Shown here piece after piece: positions 7,190 through 15,733 of a DNA stretch of 32,001 bases. The notes below the pieces were generated by a model that worked only from the letters and a program-made list of their open reading frames with translations, was not told where the DNA came from and did not search any database. The position numbers and the translations under genes are program-made. The DNA is taken from NCBI GenBank assembly GCA_008668235.1, contig RQCP01000037.1, positions 1-32,001 on the forward strand, written 5' to 3'. How positions within the stretch are numbered: the first letter of the stretch is position 1; the number at the start of each line of letters is the position of its first letter. The stretch is from Collinsella aerofaciens. GTDB lineage: Bacteria; Actinomycetota; Coriobacteriia; Coriobacteriales; Coriobacteriaceae.

Positions 7190-7319
7190 CGTCTGTCCAG
7201 GCGGAGGCATATAAGGTTCATCGCGAGTTCCGCACGCAAAGAAGGCCACTTAATGTGGCCTTCGTCTTGCGCAGGACTGTCCGAGCAGGGAACCTTATAT
7301 GCCTCCGCCTGGACAGACG
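7190..7319 (-). repeat. 130-nt long-hairpin element, copy B (inverted relative to copy A)
   Basis: A perfect 30-bp basal stem pairs 7190-7219 with 7290-7319. The 70-nt apex, read on the minus strand, matches that of copy A at about 67 of 70 positions. The stem differs from copy A at 12 of 30 positions, yet each change is matched on the opposite arm. It lies 27 bp beyond the stop of the minus-strand LTA-synthase-like gene and is in the sense orientation for that gene, as copy A is for its own gene. It may terminate or stabilise the transcript. Confidence 0.8.
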
Positions 7320-7346
7320 TTTCAGTTGTGGCTCAGCAGCTAGCAG

Positions 7347-9647
7347 CTACTTAATCTTGGTCGTACCCGGCGCCAGGTTGGGGTCGGTCTCGTTGGCCTC
7401 GGTCTGGAAGTGCTCGGTGTACACGTTCTTGCCGTCGCGGAACATCTCGTAGTACTGCATCTTGGCGTAATCCTCGCGCGCCTTGGTTGCGGCAGCGGCA
7501 GCGGCGTCGTCACCGGTGACGTTGGAGGAGAGCGCCCAGCGCAGGCTGGCGTCCTCGTAGCCCACGGAGTTGATAGCGGGCAGCGACTTGCGCAGCGTCA
7601 TGTGCGCCTTCTGATAGTCGGTCAGCGGTGCGCCGATCAGCTGCATCAGCTGCGTGGACAGGTAGTTGGTGGACAGGTCGTCGACCTCGCTTGTCTGGTC
7701 GCAGCCGGCAACGTCGTAGTTGGCCCAGATGATGTAGTCGGTCTGCCACAGACGTTCCTGGTGCGTGGCATCGTCCTCGCCGGTAAACCACTTGTCATTG
7801 AACTTGGACGGGAAGAACGGCTGGTGGTCGCCCCAGAACACCACGACCACCTTACGGTCGAGCTTGCTCAAGGCGTTGAGGAAGTAGCGCAGCGCCTGGT
7901 CGGACTGCTCGATGCACGAGACATACTCGTCGACATCGGAGAGCGTGCCGTCCTCGACGGTCTTGGCGTCCAGGTCGGTCGTGTCGATATTCAGGTGCAT
8001 CTGCTTGTCGACCGGCAGCAGGCCCGTGTCGTAGCCCGAGTGGTTCTGCATGGTCACGTCGAAGATAAACTGCGGATCGGCGTTCTGGTCGAGCAGCTCA
8101 AGAATCTTGTCGTAGGTCGCCTGGTCGGTCACCATACCGCGCAGGGTGTCGGCTCCCTGGAAGTCGTTGATAGACAGGAACTGGTCAAAGCCAAAGTCCT
8201 TGTACACGTTCTCGCGGTTCCAGTTGGTTGCGTGGTTGGGGTGCATGGCCGTGGTGGAATATCCGAGCGACTTGAACTGCTCTGCCAGGTTCCCGGTCGT
8301 CTCCATGTTGTAGATGGTGTACGGATACACGCCCGAGCCCAGGTTGGCCATGGAGTTGCCGGTCATAAACTCAAACTCGGTATTGGCGGTGCCGCCGCCG
8401 TAGGCACTCACGTAGAGCTTACCGCGGCTGAGGCAGTTGGACAGGTTCTTAAAGTACTGCGGGCCCTCGTAGCCGGCGCGCATGTTCTGGTAGATCGAAA
8501 GATCCGAGAAGGTCTCGTTCATGATGGCGATGACCGTGGGCTTCTCGCTGTCGAACTGCTCCTTTGCGGCGGTGCGCTCGTCACTCTTGGCGGCGTCGGA
8601 CTTGTCGTAGGCCTTGGCGTACTTTTTGAGCGTGGCCTTGGCATCGTCGACGGAGTAGTCGGCGGGTTTGGGCGGCTTAATGGACTGCGCTGCGCTAATG
8701 AAAGCGGGCAGGTAGCCCTCGCGCCAGTAGCTCTCGAGCGGGCGCCAGGTGTAGACGGTGATGCCGAGGGTGTTGTAGTAGTCGATGAGCGTGACGTGTG
8801 CGGTCACGCCGCCCAGGCACAGCACCGCTACGAGCAGGTTGGTGAGCAGCATGCGCTTGGCGTTGGCGGCGCCCTTCTGACGGTGCGGTGCCACCAGGCC
8901 GGCGTACTCGCACAGCAGCATGGCGATGGCGGTAAAGCCCATGGACAGCACGCAGAACAGCGAGATCGAGAAGGTGTAGCCGGTGCCGGCGACCGCAGCG
9001 GCGGTGGAGATGGCCGAAAGGTCGCCCGGCTGGATGGGCATGGATTTAAACGTGATGACGAAGAACTCGGCAATGCCCAGGACAAAGAGGGCAAAGGCCA
9101 GGACCGCGGGAGCTGCGCCGTGGCGCTGGAACAGGAAGAACAGGCCGACCATGAGCGTGGTGATGATGGTCCACTCGAGCAGGATGCACAGGGGGTAGAC
9201 CCAGGTAAAGTCGTGGTTGGACGAGACCTCCATGCCCAGCAGCGCAAAGACGCCGGCGAGCAGCAGGCACAAGACGGCGGCGACGAGCGGTTTGCCCACA
9301 AAGGCGCCGCGCAGGCGGGCGAGCTTGCCGGTGGGGGCGGGGGCGTCGGGCCCGGCGAACGCAAAGACGCGCGGGGCGATGCGGTCGCGGGCGATACTGG
9401 CCCAGGCGCAGCCGGTGAGGATGGCATTGGTCAGGATGAGCATCACAAAGGCGAGCGGCTCGTTTTGCGCGACGAGGCCAATAGCGCCCCAGACGGTCAA
9501 AAAGAGCTGGAACAGGCCGAAGGCGACGCTCCAGGCGAAGGCGCCCTTGGTGACGGTGTCCGACTGTGCGCGGATGGCCTTGGCCTCGCGCAAGACAAGG
9601 TAGACGGTCGCCGCAAGACCGACGAGCGAGATGGCGGCAGCGAACAT
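7347..9647 (-). CDS. LTA-synthase-like sulfatase-family membrane protein
   Basis: The 766-residue protein has about eight N-terminal membrane helices (residues 1-300) and an extracytoplasmic sulfatase/alkaline-phosphatase-fold domain. Family hallmarks are MNETFSDL with the likely metal ligand Glu378, the catalytic threonine in GGGTANTEFE (Thr420), TMQNHSGY, and FWGDHQPFF (Asp607, His608). LtaS enzymes transfer glycerol-phosphate from phosphatidylglycerol onto a growing lipoteichoic acid or related wall polymer. Canonical LtaS has five helices, so the larger membrane part suggests a related polymer or glycan modification. The start is ATG 9647 with GAGGAG seven bases upstream; an in-frame GTG at 9662 falls in that ribosome site and is unlikely. 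A nitroreductase gene is divergent. Confidence 0.88.
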   Translation of the reverse strand: MFAAAISLVGLAATVYLVLREAKAIRAQSDTVTKGAFAWSVAFGLFQLFLTVWGAIGLVAQNEPLAFVMLILTNAILTGCAWASIARDRIAPRVFAFAGPDAPAPTGKLARLRGAFVGKPLVAAVLCLLLAGVFALLGMEVSSNHDFTWVYPLCILLEWTIITTLMVGLFFLFQRHGAAPAVLAFALFVLGIAEFFVITFKSMPIQPGDLSAISTAAAVAGTGYTFSISLFCVLSMGFTAIAMLLCEYAGLVAPHRQKGAANAKRMLLTNLLVAVLCLGGVTAHVTLIDYYNTLGITVYTWRPLESYWREGYLPAFISAAQSIKPPKPADYSVDDAKATLKKYAKAYDKSDAAKSDERTAAKEQFDSEKPTVIAIMNETFSDLSIYQNMRAGYEGPQYFKNLSNCLSRGKLYVSAYGGGTANTEFEFMTGNSMANLGSGVYPYTIYNMETTGNLAEQFKSLGYSTTAMHPNHATNWNRENVYKDFGFDQFLSINDFQGADTLRGMVTDQATYDKILELLDQNADPQFIFDVTMQNHSGYDTGLLPVDKQMHLNIDTTDLDAKTVEDGTLSDVDEYVSCIEQSDQALRYFLNALSKLDRKVVVVFWGDHQPFFPSKFNDKWFTGEDDATHQERLWQTDYIIWANYDVAGCDQTSEVDDLSTNYLSTQLMQLIGAPLTDYQKAHMTLRKSLPAINSVGYEDASLRWALSSNVTGDDAAAAAATKAREDYAKMQYYEMFRDGKNVYTEHFQTEANETDPNLAPGTTKIK

Positions 9648-9860
9648 GCTGAGACTCCTCACAAACTAAAACCTACGAAAGCGGGGGTTTACCCGATTGT
9701 TACCTAAATATGCGCTGCATTTGCGGGCTGCGCACAACAACCAGCCATATTAACGCGCATGTGTGGCGGTGCGGCGCAATGTAGTGGCGACCTGCGCGAT
9801 AATGGACGGGAATTACATGGAAACGTAAAGGCTTCTTAAAGAAATGGCGAGGGTAGGGCG

Positions 9861-10733
9861 ATGAGCGAGCAGGTTTGCAAGGCGGACATGGGCGGCGACG
9901 GAGCTGCGGTCGTGGATACATGCGGCTATCCGGTCGAGACTACGGGCAATGCGGTGCTGGACATCTTGGAGCATCGCTCGTCTACGCGCGCCTTCGCGCG
10001 TGACGACAACGACCGTCCCGTAGCGGTGACCGACGAGCAGCGGGCGGCGATTCTGCATGCGGCGAGTCGCGCGCCGTCGGCGGGCGCCATGATGATGTAT
10101 TCCATCGTAAGCATTCGCGAGCAGGCCACGCTCGATCGCCTGGCCGATCTGTGCGACCATCAGCCCATGATCGCCAAGGCGCCCTGGGCACTTATATTTG
10201 TGGTCGATTATGCCAAGTGGATCGATTTGTTTGAGCGCGTGGGCTGCTTTGAGCCCGAGTTCGTCGAGCGCACGGGCAAGGCGCCCCGTCGTGCGCCGGG
10301 TTTGGGCGACTTTGCCATCGCGGCGCAGGATGCCGTGATCGCCGCGCAAAACGCCGTGGTTGCCGCCGAGGCCCTGGGGCTGGGGAGCTGCTACATTGGC
10401 GACATCGTGGAGAATGCCGAGGAAGTTGCCGAGTTGCTCGATCTGCCGCCCTATACCATGCCGCTGTCGATGCTCATCGTCGGCACGCCCCGCAAGGAGC
10501 GCCCGGCAATCGCGCACCCCGTGGTGAACCTGGTGCACGAGGGGCGCTACTGCCGCGCCGATGCTGCGACTATGGACGCGCAGGTGGCCGAGATGGACGC
10601 GATGTTCCGTCCGCATGCCCGCGAGGTGGGGGAGCGCGTCGTGGATATCTACACCCGCAAGCACACGAGTCCCTTTATGGCCGAGATGAGCCGTTCCATG
10701 GAGTGGTGGTTCAAAAACTGGCTCGGCAAGTAG
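9861..10733 (+). CDS. Nitroreductase-family FMN oxidoreductase
   Basis: This 290-residue cytoplasmic protein begins its core after a roughly 30-residue leader with VLDILEHRSSTRAF, the arginine-rich FMN phosphate-binding entry of the nitroreductase family. Further support comes from AASRAPSAGAMMMYS, from AAQNAVVAAEALGLGSCYIG (the second flavin-contact helix and strand), and from LSMLIVGTPRKERPA near the end. Members reduce nitro groups, quinones or other electron acceptors with NAD(P)H, or dehalogenate; the substrate cannot be read from sequence. The ATG is preceded by GAGGGTAGGG. It seems to be a single-gene unit: a hairpin lies just past the stop and the next gene has its own promoter. Confidence 0.88.
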   Translation: MSEQVCKADMGGDGAAVVDTCGYPVETTGNAVLDILEHRSSTRAFARDDNDRPVAVTDEQRAAILHAASRAPSAGAMMMYSIVSIREQATLDRLADLCDHQPMIAKAPWALIFVVDYAKWIDLFERVGCFEPEFVERTGKAPRRAPGLGDFAIAAQDAVIAAQNAVVAAEALGLGSCYIGDIVENAEEVAELLDLPPYTMPLSMLIVGTPRKERPAIAHPVVNLVHEGRYCRADAATMDAQVAEMDAMFRPHAREVGERVVDIYTRKHTSPFMAEMSRSMEWWFKNWLGK

Positions 10734-10735
10734 TC

Positions 10736-10768
10736 AATGTGACAAAGGGACAGCTCCTTTGTCACATT
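10736..10768. terminator. REP-like hairpin (ACAAAGG family, copy 1)
   Basis: A 13-bp perfect stem pairs AATGTGACAAAGG (10736-10748) with CCTTTGTCACATT (10756-10768), 2 nt after the nitroreductase stop. There is no long T-run, so it may be a weak terminator or a 3'-end stabiliser. It shares the core ACAAAGG...CCTTTGT with the hairpins at 13231 and 24085, while the outer stem differs. Confidence 0.65.
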
Positions 10769-10850
10769 CCATATCGCCGCGGTAGCCTAAAGACTGTATA
10801 AAACTTTATCTAGCTGGGAAAACAGTGCATTCAAACATGGGCCGATTGCC

Positions 10851-10856
10851 TATAAT
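10851..10856 (+). promoter_or_regulatory. Perfect -10 box upstream of kup
   Basis: TATAAT lies 36 bp before the Kup start codon. No good -35 lies at 17 bp; TTCAAA (10830-10835) is at 15 bp. The predicted leader is only about 30 nt, which leaves no room for a cyclic-di-AMP riboswitch, a common control of kup genes elsewhere. Confidence 0.5.
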
Positions 10857-10891
10857 CCCTTCGAACATTAAAGTTGGGAGGAAACCGGCTT

Positions 10892-12919
10892 ATGGAACAA
10901 AAGGCCAAGGAGGCAGCCTCGCACGCTGCGATTCCTGTGAGCATCTCGGCGATGCTCGTCACGCTGGGCGTGGTGTACGGCGATATCGGCACCAGCCCTA
11001 TGTATGTAACTAAGGCGCTCGTTGCCGGCAACGGCGGCATCGGAAGCGTCACGGAGGAGTTCGTGCTTGGCGCGCTCTCCCTTGTCGTGTGGACGGTCAC
11101 GCTGCTGACCACCATCAAGTATGTGCTCATCTCGCTGCGCGCCGATAACCATGGTGAGGGCGGCATCTTTGCCCTGTACAGCCTGGTCAAGCGCTGCGGC
11201 AAGTGGCTTATCATCCCCGCCATGCTGGGTGGCGCCGCGCTGCTCGCCGACGGCATCCTGACGCCGGCCGTTACCGTTACCACGGCCATCGAGGGCCTGC
11301 GCACCATCCCGGCGGTCCATGCCGTGCTGGGCGATGACCAGGGCCGCGTCGTCGCCATTACGCTCGCCATCATCATCGCGCTCTTCTTGGTACAGCGCAT
11401 CGGTACGGCCAAGATTGGTCACGCCTTTGGCCCCATCATGACGCTGTGGTTTCTGTTCCTAGGCGGCACGGGTCTGTTCTTTGTCTTCCAGCACCCCGCC
11501 GTGCTGCTGTGCCTCAACCCGGTGCGCGGCATCGCCTTTTTGCTAAGCCCCAACAACCACGCGGGCATCATGATTCTGGGCAGCTGCTTCCTCGCCACCA
11601 CCGGTGCCGAGGCGCTCTACTCCGACATGGGCCACGTCGGCCGCGGCAACATCTACGCCACCTGGCCGTTCGTTAAGTGCTGCCTGCTGCTTTCCTATAT
11701 GGGCCAGGGTGCTTGGCTTATGAACAACGCTGCCAACCCCGAGCTCATGGGCATTGCCGACCTCAACCCGTTCTACCAGATGCTCGCCCCGGGCCTGCGC
11801 CCGTTTGCCGTCGGCCTTTCCACCATCGCGGCCATCATCGCCTCGCAGGCGCTCATCACCGGCGCATTCTCGCTGGTGTCCGAGGCCAGCCGCCTGGACC
11901 TTATGCCGCACATGCAGGTCTTCTACCCTGCCGAGACCAAGGGCCAGCTCTACATCCCCATGGTCAACAACGTCATGCTTGTCGGCTGCGTCATCGTGGT
12001 GCTGCTGTTCCAGAACTCGGCGCATATGGAAGCCGCCTACGGCCTTGCCATTACGCTGACTATGATGTGCACCACGCTGCTGCTCTTCTTCTACCTGCAC
12101 GAGGAGCGCAAGCTCAAGGTTGCTCCGTGGATCTTCGCGGCCTTCTTCCTTTTGCTCGAAGGCTTCTTCTTCGTGAGCTCGCTCACCAAGTTCTTCCACG
12201 GCGGCTACTTCACCATCCTCATGGCTGCACTCATCATGGGCATTATGGTGTGCTGGTACAACGGCACGGCGGTCGAGCAGCGCCAGTTTACGCTGCTGCC
12301 GCTGCGCAGCTACCTGCCGCAGCTCAAGCGCCTGCGCGACGACGACCGTTACGAGCGCATGAGCGACAACGTCGTGTACCTGACCAAGGACACCCATACC
12401 GACTACATCGACCGCGATATCGTCTACTCGATCTTGGACAAGCATCCCAAGCGTGCCCACGCCTGGTGGTTCGTGAACGTCGAGACCATGGACGAACCGC
12501 ACACCTTTGCCTATTCGGTCGAGACGTTCGGCACCGACTACGTGTTCCGCGTGCATCTGTACCTGGGCTACAAGATCAACCAGCGCGTCAATGCCTACCT
12601 GCGTCAGGTTGTTCAGGACCTGGCTGCCACCGGCGAGCTGCCGCCGCAGACGCATGACTACTCGGTCTACAAGGATCCGGGTAACATCGGCACGTTCAAG
12701 TTCGTCCTGATCCGTAAGCTTCTGGCGCCTGAAAGCGATGTGGAGCCCAGCGAGCGTACGGCCATCACGCTCAAGTACATCATCCGCCGCGCCGCCGGCA
12801 CGCCCGCGCGTTGGTACGGCCTGGAGAACTCCAACGTGAGCTTTGAGTACGTGCCGCTGTTCACCAAGTTCAAGGCCGTGAATAAGATGCAGCGCCTGGC
12901 TCCCAACGAGCGGCCGTAG
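10892..12919 (+). CDS. kup: Kup-family potassium uptake protein
   Basis: This 675-residue membrane protein imports K+, probably with protons. The family opening LGVVYGDIGTSPMYV (first helix) is followed by RADNHGEGGIFALYSL, GGAALLADGILTPAVTV and SSLTKFFHGGYFT, which are Kup hallmarks. About 12 membrane helices occupy residues 1-460, and a cytoplasmic tail of roughly 215 residues follows. The start is ATG 10892, with GGGAGG about 11 bases upstream; an upstream in-frame TTG overlaps this ribosome site and is rejected. A small membrane protein and a Kdp-type two-component pair follow on the same strand, suggesting a potassium-homeostasis cluster. A hairpin terminator separates the kinase genes, so they may have separate transcripts. 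No kdpFABC genes are visible. Confidence 0.95.
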   Translation: MEQKAKEAASHAAIPVSISAMLVTLGVVYGDIGTSPMYVTKALVAGNGGIGSVTEEFVLGALSLVVWTVTLLTTIKYVLISLRADNHGEGGIFALYSLVKRCGKWLIIPAMLGGAALLADGILTPAVTVTTAIEGLRTIPAVHAVLGDDQGRVVAITLAIIIALFLVQRIGTAKIGHAFGPIMTLWFLFLGGTGLFFVFQHPAVLLCLNPVRGIAFLLSPNNHAGIMILGSCFLATTGAEALYSDMGHVGRGNIYATWPFVKCCLLLSYMGQGAWLMNNAANPELMGIADLNPFYQMLAPGLRPFAVGLSTIAAIIASQALITGAFSLVSEASRLDLMPHMQVFYPAETKGQLYIPMVNNVMLVGCVIVVLLFQNSAHMEAAYGLAITLTMMCTTLLLFFYLHEERKLKVAPWIFAAFFLLLEGFFFVSSLTKFFHGGYFTILMAALIMGIMVCWYNGTAVEQRQFTLLPLRSYLPQLKRLRDDDRYERMSDNVVYLTKDTHTDYIDRDIVYSILDKHPKRAHAWWFVNVETMDEPHTFAYSVETFGTDYVFRVHLYLGYKINQRVNAYLRQVVQDLAATGELPPQTHDYSVYKDPGNIGTFKFVLIRKLLAPESDVEPSERTAITLKYIIRRAAGTPARWYGLENSNVSFEYVPLFTKFKAVNKMQRLAPNERP

Positions 12920-12988
12920 TCGACGCTCGAGGTTTGTCTGCGAACGGGCGGGTTTGTATTGACGGGGATTGAGTCCTGGGAGGAAACC

Positions 12989-13183
12989 ATGGATGCAAAG
13001 GTGCTTGACGGTTGCGATCTTGCGACCGAGCTGGTGCGTGAGGTACGCGCCGATGCTGCCGAAGATCGGTTCTTTACGAATCGGGCCAACATGGATATGG
13101 CCGATCGCGTGATTTCGATCGTGGCACTGGTATTTGGAGCGGTGTGCATGTGCGCACTGCTCGCGCACGTGCTGTTTGTCTAG
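12989..13183 (+). CDS. Small single-pass membrane protein of unknown function (64 aa)
   Basis: I do not recognise a family. The frame starts at ATG 12989 with GGGAGG five bases upstream. An earlier in-frame TTG (12959) has no comparable site. The first 40 residues are charged and helical (ELVREVRADAAEDRFF). The last 20 or so form one hydrophobic helix (ISIVALVFGAVCMCALLAHVLFV) ending at the C-terminus, so the charged part probably faces the cytoplasm as in a tail-anchored protein. It lies 69 bp after kup and before a strong terminator, so it is probably co-transcribed with kup. By position it could be a subunit or modulator of the transporter, but this is inference from context only. Confidence 0.65.
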   Translation: MDAKVLDGCDLATELVREVRADAAEDRFFTNRANMDMADRVISIVALVFGAVCMCALLAHVLFV

Positions 13184-13215
13184 CGGCTGCCGGTCGTAGA
13201 AGGCTTTACACTTAG

Positions 13216-13276
13216 AACCACCACAAGGGAAACCACCACAAAGGTGCCTGTCCCCTTTGTGGTGGTTTTTGTTTTT
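13216..13276 (+). terminator. Intrinsic terminator with duplicated left arm (ACAAAGG family, copy 2)
   Basis: AACCACCACAAAGG (13231-13244) pairs perfectly with CCTTTGTGGTGGTT (13254-13267), followed by TTT, G and five more Ts. A near copy of the left arm (AACCACCACAAGG, from 13217) stands directly upstream and could pair alternatively. It ends the kup-small-protein transcript and lies 20 bp before the kinase start. Confidence 0.8.
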
Positions 13277-13296
13277 GAGAGAGGGGCGGGACGCTG

Positions 13297-14922
13297 ATGG
13301 ACGTCCGTACGGACGGCGATATTGCCGATAGCTTTTGGTGGCGGCGCACAACGCTGACGCGCCGCACTCCTCTGTATGATGCCTGCGTATCGGTGGGGCT
13401 GCTGGTCGCGGCGACGATTGTGGGCGCGCTGCTCGACCATCCGGGTCTCGCGCCGAGCATCATGATCGTCTATGTGTTCGCCGTTCAGCTGTGCGCATTC
13501 TTTACCTGGAGTCGCCTGTATTGCTTGCTGAGCTCGGCTGCCGCCGTGGCGCTCTACAACTTTTTGTTTGTCGACCCGCGCTACTCGCTGTCGCTTATCG
13601 ACCGCGGCTATCCCGGCATGTTCTTCATCATGTTCGTGGTTTCGCTTGTGTCGAGCTCGATTGCGTTGGCCCTGCGCCGCGCCTTGGCACAGGCTGCCGC
13701 CAGCGACCGCCGCACGCATATGGTGCTCGAGACCAACCGCATGCTGCAGCGGTGCGCCGATCAGCATCAGATCGTTCACGCCATGGCCACGCAGCTGGCG
13801 CGTCTTTCGGGCTGTCCGGTTGTGTGGTACAGCGCCGACGCCGAGGGCGATGACCTGCTGCCGCGTGCGACGTACACGGCCGTGGGCGATGCCGCCCCGG
13901 TGCACGAGCTGGCGCCGCAGATGCCGCCGAGGCTCTCGGCGTCCGCCTACGTGGGAACGCCGCTCGACGCCACGTTTGGCGGTTCGGCGTTTTATGGCAT
14001 CTACCTGACGGTTCGCACGGGCGACGGCTTCGTGCGCTCGGGCGACCCCGCCTCGGTGGTGGGCGTGCTGGCTATCGTTGCCGAGCCCGATGTGCTAACA
14101 CACGAGGAACGGACACTTGCCGATGCCATCGTGAGCGAAGGCGAGCTGGCACTCGATCGCGCCCGCGCCATGGAGGCCCGTGAGGAGGCGGCGGTGCTCG
14201 CCAAAAACGAGCAGCTGCGCGCCAACCTGCTGCGCTCCATCTCGCACGACCTGCGCACGCCGCTCACCAGTATTTCGGGTAATGCCGACGTGCTGCTCGA
14301 CCAGGGCTCGACCGGCACCGCCGTGCTCGACGCCCAGACGCGCCGCGGCCTGCTCCTGTCCATTCGCTCGGATGCGCAATGGCTCAACGCCACTGTCGAG
14401 AATCTGCTCGCTATCACCAAGCTCGAGGGTGGCGGCATGCGCCTGTCGACCACGCTCGAGCTCATGGACGATATCGTCGAGGAGGCACTGCGCCACGTGA
14501 ACCCTGCCGTGCGCGAGCACGACCTTAAGGTGGTGCCGTGCGACGAGCCGGCGCTCGTCAACGTCGACGCGCGCCTGATGGTGCAGCTGGTGGTCAATCT
14601 GGTGAACAACGCCATCACCTATACGCCCGCAGGCTCGCATATCGTGATTTCGATTGGCGTCGACGATGGACGCGTGGCGTGCTCGGTGGCCGATGATGGC
14701 CCGGGCATTGCGCCCGAGGACCGCGAGCGGATCTTTGAGTCGTTCTACACCGCCAACCATGGTCTTGCCGATAGCCACCGCAGCGTGGGCCTAGGTCTTT
14801 CGCTCTGCCGCTCCATTGCGTTGGCGCATGGCGGTAGCATAGAGGTTGCCGCGGCGGACCCGCACGGCTCGGTCTTTACGATTGGGCTTCCCGTCGCCGA
14901 TGTTTCGTTTGATAAGGAGTAG
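13297..14922 (+). CDS. Sensor histidine kinase, short KdpD-like
   Basis: The 541-residue protein has four membrane helices (about residues 30-130) including NFLFVDPRYSLSL, characteristic of the KdpD DUF4118 region. A GAF-like segment follows, then a dimerisation/phosphoacceptor domain with the H-box SHDLRTPLTS (His317) and a catalytic domain with N-box VNLVNNAITYTP (Asn437/Asn438) and G-box ADDGPGIAP. KdpD normally carries about 370 residues of N-terminal KdpD and universal-stress domains; these are absent. It should phosphorylate the next gene's product. Without the cytoplasmic input domains its signal may differ from classical KdpD. The ATG is preceded by GAGGGGCGGG. Its stop is four bases before the regulator's GTG. 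Confidence 0.9.
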   Translation: MDVRTDGDIADSFWWRRTTLTRRTPLYDACVSVGLLVAATIVGALLDHPGLAPSIMIVYVFAVQLCAFFTWSRLYCLLSSAAAVALYNFLFVDPRYSLSLIDRGYPGMFFIMFVVSLVSSSIALALRRALAQAAASDRRTHMVLETNRMLQRCADQHQIVHAMATQLARLSGCPVVWYSADAEGDDLLPRATYTAVGDAAPVHELAPQMPPRLSASAYVGTPLDATFGGSAFYGIYLTVRTGDGFVRSGDPASVVGVLAIVAEPDVLTHEERTLADAIVSEGELALDRARAMEAREEAAVLAKNEQLRANLLRSISHDLRTPLTSISGNADVLLDQGSTGTAVLDAQTRRGLLLSIRSDAQWLNATVENLLAITKLEGGGMRLSTTLELMDDIVEEALRHVNPAVREHDLKVVPCDEPALVNVDARLMVQLVVNLVNNAITYTPAGSHIVISIGVDDGRVACSVADDGPGIAPEDRERIFESFYTANHGLADSHRSVGLGLSLCRSIALAHGGSIEVAAADPHGSVFTIGLPVADVSFDKE

Positions 14923-14926
14923 CGCT

Positions 14927-15640
14927 GTGCCGAACTCTGCCGTAAAACCGCTCATCTTGGTCGTTGAGGACGACCCCGCCGTTCGCAACCTTATCGTTGC
15001 CGCGCTCGAGGCGCACGGCTTGCGCCATATGGCCGTGGAGACCGCCCATGCCGCTATTGCCGCTGCCTCGTCGCAGGCGCCGAGCATCGTGCTACTCGAT
15101 CTGGGCCTGCCCGATATGGACGGCGTCAAGGTGGTGGAGTCGGTGCGCGCATGGTCGGGCATGCCGATCATCGTGGTTTCGGCGCGCAGCGAGGACGCGG
15201 ACAAGATCCGCGCGCTCGATGCCGGTGCCGACGACTACCTGACCAAGCCGTTTTCGGTCGATGAGCTGCTCGCGCGCATTCGTACGACACTCAGGCGCCT
15301 TTCGTATGCGCAAACGGGCGGCGTTGCCTCCGAGGGCTCGTTCGATACCGGTGAGCTGCATATCGATTTTGATGCCGGCATCGCCACGATGGATGGCGAG
15401 GAGCTGCATCTGACGCCGATCGAGTACAAACTGCTATGCCTGCTGGCGCATAACGCCGACAAGGTGCTGACGCACCAGTCTATCCTGCACGAGATTTGGG
15501 GCACGGCAACCAAGAGTGACCTGGCGAGCCTGCGCGTCTTTATGGGCACGCTGCGCAAAAAGATCGAGTCCGACCCCGCGCATCCGCGCTATATCCAAAC
15601 GCACGTGGGCATCGGTTACCGATTGGTCACCCAAGGCTAG
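14927..15640 (+). CDS. KdpE-like response regulator
   Basis: This 237-residue OmpR/PhoB-class regulator has an N-terminal receiver domain with the acidic pair Asp15/Asp16, phosphoacceptor Asp58 (LLDLGLPD) and conserved Lys107 (TKPF). The C-terminal winged helix (about 130-237) has LTPIEYKLLCLLA and a recognition segment before YIQTHVGIGYRL, as in KdpE. The start is GTG 14927 with AAGGAG seven bases upstream; the frame is open further back but lies inside the kinase gene. It is co-transcribed with the kinase and probably regulates potassium genes, perhaps kup just upstream. This target is inferred from neighbourhood. Confidence 0.92.
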   Translation: MPNSAVKPLILVVEDDPAVRNLIVAALEAHGLRHMAVETAHAAIAAASSQAPSIVLLDLGLPDMDGVKVVESVRAWSGMPIIVVSARSEDADKIRALDAGADDYLTKPFSVDELLARIRTTLRRLSYAQTGGVASEGSFDTGELHIDFDAGIATMDGEELHLTPIEYKLLCLLAHNADKVLTHQSILHEIWGTATKSDLASLRVFMGTLRKKIESDPAHPRYIQTHVGIGYRLVTQG

Positions 15641-15664
15641 ATCGCCAACCACCATCCCACTATG

Positions 15665-15730
15665 AGTTGCGGTGAAATAGTTCCTGTTTGGGCCTTTACC
15701 AGGCTTTTTAGGAACTATTCCACCGCAACT
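15665..15730. terminator. Long hairpin between convergent genes (probable bidirectional terminator)
   Basis: A 21-bp stem with one mismatch pairs 15665-15685 with 15710-15730 (AGTTGCGGTG...CACCGCAACT). The loop contains a second hairpin GCCT/TTACC/AGGC followed by five Ts (15705-15709) that can terminate the response-regulator transcript. It lies between the regulator stop (15640) and the methyltransferase stop (15734), so it can serve both genes. Confidence 0.7.
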
Positions 15731-15733
15731 TTG

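Noticed and set aside
7410..9707. 765-codon plus-strand frame opposite the LTA-synthase-like gene
   Set aside because: A shadow of the minus-strand gene, with low-complexity Gly/Val/Asp-rich sequence and no ribosome site; the minus frame has catalytic motifs.
10857..10891. Cyclic-di-AMP (ydaO) riboswitch before kup
   Set aside because: The leader after the -10 box is only about 30 nt and shows no riboswitch motif.
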